Part shown: positions 1-8,899 of the stretch, in pieces
Layout of the letters: each line of letters starts with the position of its first letter
Numbering within the stretch: the first letter of the stretch is position 1
Source of the DNA: DASXIW01 sp036497785
GTDB lineage: Bacteria; Pseudomonadota; Alphaproteobacteria; Acetobacterales; Acetobacteraceae
Direction: 5' to 3'
DNA length: 10,593 bases
Assembly (NCBI GenBank): GCA_036497785.1
Contig: DASXIW010000149.1
Location: 1 to 10,593, forward strand
The notes under the pieces: model-generated
Database searches by the model: none
The model's input: only the letters and a program-made list of their open reading frames with translations
What the model was told of the DNA's origin: nothing
Made by a program: the position numbers and the translations under genes

Positions 1-346
1 AACAAACACCCTAAGCATCCAAGCTAAGCGGGTCACTAAACCCAACTAAACCCAATGCACGAACCATCACAGCCTCTCAGCCATGACCGCAGGGCGCCGC
101 CAACGTATCCCTTCCATTCCATATGCTATTGTAAAAGAACATCCCGTTTCCGGGCCCGGCGGCGAAAGCTTCAGAAGCTCGCGTCGTCGGGAGGCGCTTT
201 CTAGTCGGGTGCCCCACCGGTGTCAACGACGTTGCAGCCGCATTTCGTGAAAATCGTAAAATCGGTAAAACACGAGGAAATAACTCAAAGTTTCGCAACA
301 CCCCGGCACCCCGCCCCAGGCAATCCCCGGGGAAAGCCGCGTCGCA
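1..346. other. Gene-free left flank with short palindromes
   Basis: I see no convincing gene in this stretch. Short open frames exist on both strands, but they lack a recognisable protein pattern, a ribosome-binding site and the third-position G/C bias of the real genes. The composition is more AT-rich than the rest, notably around 235-295. Visible small structures are a tandem 10-base direct repeat (ACTAAACCCA at 35-44 and 45-54), a perfect 10-base palindrome CCGGGCCCGG at 150-159, an 8-base palindrome CACCGGTG at 215-222, and CAACG-A-CGTTG at 224-234 directly after it. The stretch may carry the upstream region of a gene lying to the left of the window, but this cannot be decided here. Confidence 0.4.
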
Positions 347-403
347 GCGGGGCCATGCGTGAATTGCATGGCCCCGCCCGTCACAGATGCGCGGAAAGCC
401 GCG

Positions 404-405
<2 letters not shown>
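331..405. repeat. 13-base direct repeat flanking the clpB 3' hairpin
   Basis: The 13-mer GGAAAGCCGCGTC occurs at 331-343 and again at 393-405, on either side of the hairpin at 347-377. The second copy runs into the clpB stop codon (404-406). No function is known to me; it may simply be a local duplication. Confidence 0.5.
347..377 (-). terminator. Hairpin downstream of clpB, probable terminator
   Basis: A perfect 12-bp stem (GCGGGGCCATGC pairing with GCATGGCCCCGC) encloses a 7-base loop and begins 27 bases after the clpB stop codon. It is GC-rich and stable, as expected for a transcription end or an mRNA 3'-protecting structure. No run of T follows it on the minus strand, so it is not a textbook intrinsic terminator. 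It could work on either strand. Confidence 0.5.
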
Positions 406-2989
<2,584 letters not shown>

Positions 2990-3016
2990 GTGCCATGTCC
3001 CTATAAGGCGACCGTG

Positions 3017-3055
3017 AAAGCTGTTCCGTCCCAAGTGGCAACGAAAAGCTGTTCC
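3017..3055. repeat. Direct repeat in the clpB leader
   Basis: The 11-mer AAAGCTGTTCC (plus-strand reading) occurs at 3017-3027 and 3045-3055, 28 bases apart start to start, between the probable clpB promoter and its start codon. It could be a protein- or RNA-binding site in the leader, or a chance duplication. Confidence 0.45.
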
Positions 3056-3064
3056 TCATGCCCC

Positions 3065-3092
3065 AGATGGGGAACCGAACGGAGCGACTCAA
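3065..3092 (-). promoter_or_regulatory. Sigma-32 (RpoH)-like heat-shock promoter for clpB
   Basis: On the minus strand TTGAGT (3092-3087) is followed after 14 bases by CCCCATCT (3072-3065). The downstream box fits the sigma-32 minus-10 pattern CCCCATNT exactly, and the upstream box keeps the TTGA core of CTTGAA at normal spacing. Transcription would begin near 3057, giving a leader of roughly 70 bases. clpB is a classic heat-shock gene, so the position makes sense. No mapped start supports it. Confidence 0.5.
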
Positions 3093-3116
3093 TAGGCTCC
3101 GGCCAGGACTCCCGCG

Positions 3117-4007
3117 CTATCGCCGGCCGCCCTGCCGCGGGTCCAGGATCATGCTCAAGCGGTCACCCACCAGGTTCACCGCCATCACGCCGAGGAACAG
3201 CGCGAGCCCAGGAAATACCATGGTCCAGGGCGCATAGCGCACGTAATCGCGTCCGGCATTCAACATCGCCCCCCATTCCGGCGTCGGCGGCTGCGCGCCC
3301 AGCCCAAGAAACGACAGGGTGGCGGTGAACAGCACCGCATTGCCCAGATCCAGGGTCGCGATCACGATCAGCACCGGCGCCAGATTGGGCAGCAAATGCC
3401 GCCGCAGAATCCGCCCGCCCGTCGCCCCCACCGCGCGCGCCGCCTCCAGGAAATCGCGCTGCACCAGCGAAAGCGTCGCCCCCCGGGTGATGCGGGCGAA
3501 GCGCGGAATCCCGGCAATGCCCACCGCCAATGCCGCGTCCCACATCCCCACCCCGAGCACCGAGACGACCAATATGGCCAGCACGATCGGCGGAAACCCC
3601 AGCATCGCGTCGATCAGCCGCGTGCCCACCGCATCCACCCGCCCGCCCGCATACCCAATCGCCATGCCCGCGATCGAGCCGAACACCAGGCTGATCGCCA
3701 CAGTGGAAACGCCCATGGCCAGCGAAAACCGGCCCCCATAGATCACCCGGCTGAAAATATCGCGCCCAAACTGGTCGCAGCCGAACCAGTGCTCGGCAGA
3801 TATCGGCGCGATCCGCCGGCACACGCTGGTCGCGTTCCAGTCATACGGCGCCAGCACCGGCGCCAGCAACGCGGCCAGCAATATGATCACCAGGATCACG
3901 CAGCCGATGATCGCCCCCGGCGTCCCCAACAGCCGCACCAGCAACCGCCGCCGCGGCGGCAGCGCACCCACGCTAACCGGCGGCAGGGCAACGGCACTAA
4001 CCGCCAT
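3117..4007 (-). CDS. ABC transporter permease, DppC/OppC type
   Basis: This is an inner-membrane permease of the oligopeptide/dipeptide/nickel ABC importer family, 296 residues long and of usual size. A cytoplasmic N-terminus with a basic patch (19-25) is followed by a first membrane segment (about 31-53). Then comes the family motif HWFGCDQFGRDIFSR (from 73) and further membrane segments. The EAA loop, FLEAARAVGA (186-195) and onward, contacts the ATPase, and the C-terminus ends in GDRLSMILDPR. The start codon lies 11 bases inside the end of the DppB-type gene, so the two are translationally coupled and should form a heterodimer. The substrate cannot be read from the sequence; context suggests an amide or peptide-like compound handled by the amidase gene upstream. 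No ATPase gene follows; the next gene is clpB. Confidence 0.92.
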   Translation of the reverse strand: MAVSAVALPPVSVGALPPRRRLLVRLLGTPGAIIGCVILVIILLAALLAPVLAPYDWNATSVCRRIAPISAEHWFGCDQFGRDIFSRVIYGGRFSLAMGVSTVAISLVFGSIAGMAIGYAGGRVDAVGTRLIDAMLGFPPIVLAILVVSVLGVGMWDAALAVGIAGIPRFARITRGATLSLVQRDFLEAARAVGATGGRILRRHLLPNLAPVLIVIATLDLGNAVLFTATLSFLGLGAQPPTPEWGAMLNAGRDYVRYAPWTMVFPGLALFLGVMAVNLVGDRLSMILDPRQGGRR

Positions 4008-4920
4008 GCGCCACTCGCGGATCGATCAGGCCATAGGCAATGTCGATCGCCAGATTCACCAGCACGAAAGCCGCCGTGGTCACCACCACAATGCCCTGCA
4101 CCAGCGGAAAGTCCTTGTCGAGCACCGCCTCCACCAGCATCCGCCCGACCCCCGGCCGCGCGAACACCGTCTCGGTCACCACGGCCCCCCCGATCAGCAG
4201 CGCGAACTGCACACCCAGCAGCGTCAGCGGCGGGATCACCGCATTGCGGAAAGCATGCTTGGCCACCACCAGCAGCGGCGCAAGCCCCTTGGCCCGCGCG
4301 GTGCGGATATAATCCTGCCCCATCACCTCGATGATGCTGGACCGGATCAGCCGCGCCAGCCCCCCGGCCAGGAACAAGCCAAGCGAAATGCTCGGCAGAA
4401 TCAACGCGTCGAAGCCCGACCCGAGAACCGGCACCCATCCCAGGCTGGTCGCGAAAACCTGGATCAGCAGCATGGCGATCCAAAAGCTGGGCAAGGACAC
4501 GCCGATCAGCGCGAACCCCATGCAGCCCGCATCCACCCAGCCATTCGGCCACACCCCCGCCACCGCCCCGAACAGAACGCCCAGCACCAGCCCCACCACC
4601 AGCCCGCCGGCGGCCAGCTGCAGCGTGGACGGCAACTCGCTCTCGATCATCCCCAGCACGGGCTGGCGGGTGCGAAAACTCAACCCGAAATCGCCGATCA
4701 CGGCATGGCCGAGAAAATCCACGTATTGCACCAGAACAGGCCGATCCACGCCCAGGCTGGCGCGTTCCGCGGCAACCGCCGCCTCGCTGGTCGGCGTGCC
4801 CCCCAGCATCAGCAGCACCGGATCGCCCGGGACCATCTGCATAGCCCCGAACACCACCGTCCAGGTCAGCAGCAAGGTCGGGATCACGCCAAGGACCTGG
4901 CGCAGCAGCCGCATGGGCAT
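3997..4920 (-). CDS. ABC transporter permease, DppB/OppB type
   Basis: This is the first permease of the oligopeptide-type ABC importer, about 307 residues, with the usual six membrane segments (first at about 8-28). It carries the family's VPGDPV motif (30-35), the extracytoplasmic region with GDFGLSF (76-82), and the EAA loop YIRTARAKGLAPL (204-216). Near the C-terminus is FARPGVGRML (253-262), typical of DppB. Three starts are close together: GTG 4923, ATG 4920 and ATG 4914. I chose ATG 4920 because it overlaps the stop codon of the amidase gene by one base (TGATG), a standard coupling arrangement; no strong ribosome-binding site precedes it. With the DppC-type partner it would form the membrane channel; the ATPase is not encoded in this window. 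Confidence 0.92.
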   Translation of the reverse strand: MPMRLLRQVLGVIPTLLLTWTVVFGAMQMVPGDPVLLMLGGTPTSEAAVAAERASLGVDRPVLVQYVDFLGHAVIGDFGLSFRTRQPVLGMIESELPSTLQLAAGGLVVGLVLGVLFGAVAGVWPNGWVDAGCMGFALIGVSLPSFWIAMLLIQVFATSLGWVPVLGSGFDALILPSISLGLFLAGGLARLIRSSIIEVMGQDYIRTARAKGLAPLLVVAKHAFRNAVIPPLTLLGVQFALLIGGAVVTETVFARPGVGRMLVEAVLDKDFPLVQGIVVVTTAAFVLVNLAIDIAYGLIDPRVAHGG

Positions 4921-7124
4921 CACACGAACGGCGCCGCATCGAGAAACCGCCGAATCACATTGCCGGTCAGCCGCGCCAGCGTGTTGTCGTAACCATTGGC
5001 GCCGAGGCTGCCGACATAGGTCATCGACCCCACCGAGAACACCGCCCCCCCCGCCGACGTCTCAAAGAACACCATGTCCGCGCAAGACCAATCCTCCTGC
5101 GGCCGGGGATGGCGGATCACCAGCATGTCCTCGTTCACCGGCCCATAATCCGGATGGATCACCACCCCCTTGGCCACCACCAGCGCATTGGGCGGCGTGC
5201 CGTATTTCGGATCGGCGCTATCCAGCTCGAAGCCGGACGCACCGCCACCCATGAAGCCGCTATCGCCGAACACCTGTCCCGCCGCGACATCCATCCCCTC
5301 ACGCATGAACGCCACGCGCGGATCAGCGATGCTCTCGGTGAAATGATAGGGAAAACCCAGATGCCGCCCTTGGGCGGAAAACCCGTTGCCCACCAGCGCA
5401 TGCGCCGGCCGGCCGATGCGCCGCCACAGTCCGCCATAGCCGCCGCCAAAGGCGTGATAATTCTCGCCCACTTCGGTCGCCCACACACGGATGCCACCCT
5501 CCGCCCGGCGAACCTCCAGCGCATGCGGCGCCGATTCCGACGGCTCGGCCCGCCAGTAAAACCCGTTGCCGCCCAGATACATCAGCCGCCCGCCACCGGC
5601 CAAATAAGCCTCAAGCCCCTGCAGCATCCGCTCGGAGTGATATTCCGGATGCTGCACGGCAATCACCACGCGATACGGCGCCAACAACGCCGTCCCTTCC
5701 GCGTGCAGGTCATGATCGGTGATCACATCATGATCGATGCCAAGATGCGTCAGCCAATCGATCACGTAGCTGTCGGCACAGATCCGCCCGGTGCCCGATC
5801 CGCCCGGTGCCGGGTCCATCAGGCTGATTTGCCGCGGCCTCGTATCCAGCATCGGCCGCCGCATCGTGGTGATCGACACGCCCGACCCGTCGGCGTGATA
5901 ATTATAGGTGGACAGGCCGAATTCCGGATTCATGTCCGGCGTCTCCGTCAGCGCCCCCCAAGCTGCCGCCCGCTCGGCGATCTCCTTGCCGCGCCCGGGC
6001 CGGAAGTAACAGCCATACGCCTGATAGCTGAAGGTCGGCACCAGCACCGCCACCCGGGCGGAAGGCGCCGCCGGCCGCACAAAAAACGGTATCCGATCCT
6101 CACCATGTGCGTTGCGGATATGGGCGCTATAGAACCCGCTCGGCCAGTCCTTCGGCACGTCGAGGGAGAAACTCTTCCGCCAACCCAGATCGCCCTGATC
6201 GTCGTCATGGAAATGGATCGCGCCATACTGCTCCGGCGCCGCCTTCCAGTCATGCACCGCGCCGGTCCAGTTACTGCCCGTCATGGCCCGCGTCGGCAGA
6301 TTCACCAGCGCGGCATGGGCCGTATGCGGGCCAATATCCCGCGCCACCACTCCGTCAACGCCGATCGAGAAATCCCAGCACGCTACCCTATCCGGCGCCG
6401 CATCCCCATCCCGCACAGCCTGACGGTCAAGCGCCTCCGCCGGCGAAGCCAAACGCCACAGAGTCGGCCGCTCCAGCTTCCCGTTGAAATAATGACTGGC
6501 CGGCCCGGCCCCATCCGCCGGCAACGCCGCCAGCAGCACCGCTCCCGCCGCACCCGGCGCCGCCACCTCCCCGCACGCGGCCTCGCCCGCATCCACTACG
6601 CGCCCGACCGGCCGGCGTGGACGCTGCACCACGCGCAGCCTTCCATCGGCATCGATCGCCAGCGCGATGTCATACCAGCGCCGAGTCAGCATCGCCGCCG
6701 GCACCTCGGCCTGCTGTACCCCCACCGGCGAGACCAGCCGCGCCATCGCCCCGCCACCGGGTCCGATACCCAATGCCAGCGACCAATCCGCCCCCATCAA
6801 CGACACCACGCCCTGCTCGCCCTTGCCCGGCGTCGTCGGCCAGATCGTCGCGGCAATGGCAAAGCCCGGCGAGACGGAAACCGCCAGATCGGCCCGCCCG
6901 AAACTGCCAAGAAACGCCGGCTGAAACAGCCCGGGCCGCCTGCCCTCCAGCGGCGTGGCCATCGGGATCTCGCGATACCCCGGCCCGTCCGGATTGGGAT
7001 CGGCGCAAATATGGCGGGCAAAACGCAGGGAAAATTCCGTATCGTCCCGGCTGCTGACCATGAAGCGGATCGTCTCGCCGGGCTTCACGCTCCAGCGATC
7101 GCAATACCCAACCAAAGGATGCAT
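4920..7124 (-). CDS. N,N-dimethylformamidase large-subunit-like amidohydrolase
   Basis: The 734-residue protein resembles the large (beta) subunit of N,N-dimethylformamidase (DmfA2, about 760 residues), a mononuclear-iron amidohydrolase. Residue numbers count from the ATG at 7124. A beta-rich N-terminal segment (about 1-60) is followed by a LamG/concanavalin-like jelly roll (about 67-235, ending NGKLERPTLW). The C-terminal catalytic region begins near 350 (VAVLVPTFSYQAY). In the Paracoccus enzyme iron is held by two tyrosines and a glutamate that sits in a His-x-Glu context; here HPEYHS places E494, and Y367/Y370 and Y407/Y409 are the tyrosine candidates. No signal peptide is visible, so it should be cytoplasmic. 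An upstream GTG at 7148 is open, but the ATG at 7124 has GGGAG five bases before it. The gene heads the unit with two ABC permeases. The small DMFase subunit is absent. The substrate is unknown; DMF itself is only one possibility. Confidence 0.85.
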   Translation of the reverse strand: MHPLVGYCDRWSVKPGETIRFMVSSRDDTEFSLRFARHICADPNPDGPGYREIPMATPLEGRRPGLFQPAFLGSFGRADLAVSVSPGFAIAATIWPTTPGKGEQGVVSLMGADWSLALGIGPGGGAMARLVSPVGVQQAEVPAAMLTRRWYDIALAIDADGRLRVVQRPRRPVGRVVDAGEAACGEVAAPGAAGAVLLAALPADGAGPASHYFNGKLERPTLWRLASPAEALDRQAVRDGDAAPDRVACWDFSIGVDGVVARDIGPHTAHAALVNLPTRAMTGSNWTGAVHDWKAAPEQYGAIHFHDDDQGDLGWRKSFSLDVPKDWPSGFYSAHIRNAHGEDRIPFFVRPAAPSARVAVLVPTFSYQAYGCYFRPGRGKEIAERAAAWGALTETPDMNPEFGLSTYNYHADGSGVSITTMRRPMLDTRPRQISLMDPAPGGSGTGRICADSYVIDWLTHLGIDHDVITDHDLHAEGTALLAPYRVVIAVQHPEYHSERMLQGLEAYLAGGGRLMYLGGNGFYWRAEPSESAPHALEVRRAEGGIRVWATEVGENYHAFGGGYGGLWRRIGRPAHALVGNGFSAQGRHLGFPYHFTESIADPRVAFMREGMDVAAGQVFGDSGFMGGGASGFELDSADPKYGTPPNALVVAKGVVIHPDYGPVNEDMLVIRHPRPQEDWSCADMVFFETSAGGAVFSVGSMTYVGSLGANGYDNTLARLTGNVIRRFLDAAPFV

Positions 7125-7185
7125 GGTCTCTCCCAGGCTCCGGCGCACGTCACCGCAGCGGCCGGGGATGATAGGCGGGGAGACC
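7125..7185 (-). promoter_or_regulatory. Leader hairpin that would mask the amidase ribosome-binding site
   Basis: On the minus strand GGTCTCCCC (7185-7177) can pair with GGGAGAGACC (7134-7125), with one extra base in the second arm. The second arm is the ribosome-binding site directly before the amidase ATG at 7124. A nested stem CCGGC/GCCGG (7165-7161 with 7144-7140) strengthens the fold. If transcription begins upstream of 7185, translation would depend on opening this structure. The complementarity is seen; the regulatory role is inference. Confidence 0.4.
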
Positions 7186-7191
7186 TATGTT

Positions 7192-7211
7192 GCAAGGGCG
7201 AATTCGCTTGC
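7192..7211. promoter_or_regulatory. Palindromic operator candidate
   Basis: GCAAGggCGAA and TTCGCTTGC form 9-base inverted arms centred on GAATTC, with two extra G in the left arm. It lies mid-way between the divergent starts, where a shared regulator of amidase, permeases and binding protein would be expected. No regulator gene is present in the window. Confidence 0.3.
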
Positions 7212-7235
7212 CGGCCAGCGCCAGCCCTCCCATCA

Positions 7236-7250
7236 TTTGTCGCAAACAAA
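7236..7250. promoter_or_regulatory. TTTGT-N5-ACAAA inverted repeat before the binding-protein gene
   Basis: A perfect 5-bp inverted repeat with a 5-base spacer ends two bases before the ribosome-binding site GGAG of the gene starting at 7263. It may be a regulator site or a small leader hairpin. Confidence 0.3.
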
Positions 7251-7262
7251 GCGGAGCGGGAC

Positions 7263-8879
7263 ATGATTCGAACCAGATCGCCCAGCGTATCGCGCCGCGG
7301 CGTCATCGGCGGCGCGCTCGCCACGCCCTTCATTCTGCGCGGTGCCCGCGCCCAATCAGGTCCCGGCCTCACCATAACCTGGGGCGAGGACGACAACGGC
7401 GCCCGCACCTACGACCCCCGCGTCTCCAGCTCGCGCCATGAAGAGCAGCTCATCTGCCAGCTCTTCGATACGCTGGTCGCCAGCGACGGCAGCAACAAAC
7501 TCTATCCCGGCCTCGCCACCAGCTGGGACGTGCCGCCGGACGGCATGAGCATCACCTTCAAGCTGCGCGACGGCGTCAGCTTCCACGACGGCACGCCGTT
7601 CGACGCGGCAGCCGCGAAATTCACCTATGACAGCATCGTCGATCCGAAACTCGCCAGCGAAAGCGCCATCACCCAGCTCGGCCCCTACGCCGGCAGCGAC
7701 GTGATCGACCCGCACACCATCCGCATCCGCTACACCCAGCCCTTCGGCGCCGCCCTGGCCAGCTTCGCGGACCCGACCCTGTCTCCGGTCTCGCCCACCG
7801 CCGTGCAGAAACTGGGTAACCAGGGCTTCGCCCGCGCCCCGGTCGGCACCGGCCCGTTCCGCTTCGTCTCCTGGGCGGATGGCGCCCAGGTCATCGTCGA
7901 GCGGTTCGACGCCTATAACTGGGCGCCCCCGTTCTTCACCAATCACGGCCCCTCCAAGGTCCAGCGCCTGGTGCACCGCTTCATCCCCGACGCCTCCACC
8001 CGCGTCGCCGCCCTGGAAGCCGGCGAGATCGACCTGGTCGATGCCACGCCCGTGCTCGACCTCAAGCGCCTGGGCGACGACAAGCGCTACGGCACCATGA
8101 TCGGCAACGCCTCAGGCATCCCCTTCGGCCTCGAACTCAACGCCAGCAAGGGGATCTTCCAGGACATCCAGGTCCGCCGCGCCCTGGCCATGGCCGTGAA
8201 CCGCCAGGATCTGTCGGATAACCTCTTCTTCGGCCTGATCGAACCCGCCTATGGCGCACTGTCCAAGGGCACGCCCGGCTATTGGAGCGGCACGGAGAAG
8301 ATGTACGCATACGATCCGAAAGCCGCCGCCGCTATGCTGGACGCCGCCGGCTGGAAGCCGGGCCCCGACGGCATTCGCGTGAAGAACGGCCAGCGCCTTA
8401 CCGGCTTCTACGGCGCCCCACCCCCGCTGGAGCCGGACACTGCCGTGGAACTGCAAGGCGTGCTGAAGCGCGTCGGCTTCGACCTGCATGTCGAAACCAT
8501 CACCTTCGCCCACAACATGGATCTGGTGTTCAACAATAATTTCGACATGCTGCCGGTGCGCTGGATCCAGGCCGACCCGATGTGCCTGGAAAACCTGTTC
8601 TCCAGCAGCAACATCCCCACCCCCGGCCACTACAAATACAACTGGTCGCAACTGCGCGACCCCAAGCTGGACGCCCTGTTCGCCTCCGGCCGGGCAGAGA
8701 CGGACCCGGAGAAGCGGGATGCGATCTATGCCGACGCGCAGAAAATCATCATGGATTCCGCCGTCTGGTTCCCCGTGCACAACCAGGTCGAAACCGTCGC
8801 CTATCGCGCCAGCCGCAAAGGCTACCAGTTCGCCCGCTCGGACTGGGTGGTCTCGATGTACGACGTGACCACGGCCTGA
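7263..8879 (+). CDS. Tat-exported ABC substrate-binding protein, family 5 (DppA/OppA type)
   Basis: This is a 538-residue periplasmic binding protein of the SBP_bac_5 family, which captures peptides, nickel or related compounds for an ABC importer. The N-terminus has a twin-arginine signal: R11-R12 in SRRGVIGG, a weakly hydrophobic stretch and an A-R-A cleavage site near residue 30, so the mature protein is probably exported folded. Family landmarks follow: ICQLFDTLV (64-72), FKLRDGVSFHDGTPFDA (99-115), PVGTGPFRFVSW (193-204) and DIQVRRALAMAVNR (301-314). The ATG at 7263 has GGAG six bases upstream. The same frame is open far upstream, but that part is antisense to the amidase. It diverges from the amidase/permease unit and is very likely its binding protein. 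The ligand cannot be deduced. Confidence 0.93.
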   Translation: MIRTRSPSVSRRGVIGGALATPFILRGARAQSGPGLTITWGEDDNGARTYDPRVSSSRHEEQLICQLFDTLVASDGSNKLYPGLATSWDVPPDGMSITFKLRDGVSFHDGTPFDAAAAKFTYDSIVDPKLASESAITQLGPYAGSDVIDPHTIRIRYTQPFGAALASFADPTLSPVSPTAVQKLGNQGFARAPVGTGPFRFVSWADGAQVIVERFDAYNWAPPFFTNHGPSKVQRLVHRFIPDASTRVAALEAGEIDLVDATPVLDLKRLGDDKRYGTMIGNASGIPFGLELNASKGIFQDIQVRRALAMAVNRQDLSDNLFFGLIEPAYGALSKGTPGYWSGTEKMYAYDPKAAAAMLDAAGWKPGPDGIRVKNGQRLTGFYGAPPPLEPDTAVELQGVLKRVGFDLHVETITFAHNMDLVFNNNFDMLPVRWIQADPMCLENLFSSSNIPTPGHYKYNWSQLRDPKLDALFASGRAETDPEKRDAIYADAQKIIMDSAVWFPVHNQVETVAYRASRKGYQFARSDWVVSMYDVTTA

Positions 8880-8899
8880 CAACGGCGCGGCCCTCCCCC

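Larger units (their letters stand above)
7125..7262. promoter_or_regulatory. Divergent intergenic region between amidase and binding-protein genes
   Basis: These 138 bases must contain the promoters for both the minus-strand amidase/permease unit and the plus-strand binding-protein gene. I cannot point to clear minus-35/minus-10 pairs. It does contain two operator-like inverted repeats (7192-7211 and 7236-7250) and the leader hairpin at 7125-7185. On the plus strand GGAG at 7253-7256 is the ribosome-binding site of the binding-protein gene. Confidence 0.5.

Noticed and set aside
77..301. Minus-strand open frame of 74 codons in the left flank
   Set aside because: No ribosome-binding site, no recognisable protein pattern, and codon use unlike the real genes.
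3396..5254. Long plus-strand open frames opposite the permease genes
   Set aside because: Low-complexity, Pro/Arg/His-rich shadows of the two permeases; no start signals or family features.
5109..7262. Open extension of the binding-protein frame far upstream of 7263
   Set aside because: The extension is antisense to the amidase gene and passes through the intergenic region by chance. The Tat signal peptide and ribosome-binding site fix the start at 7263.
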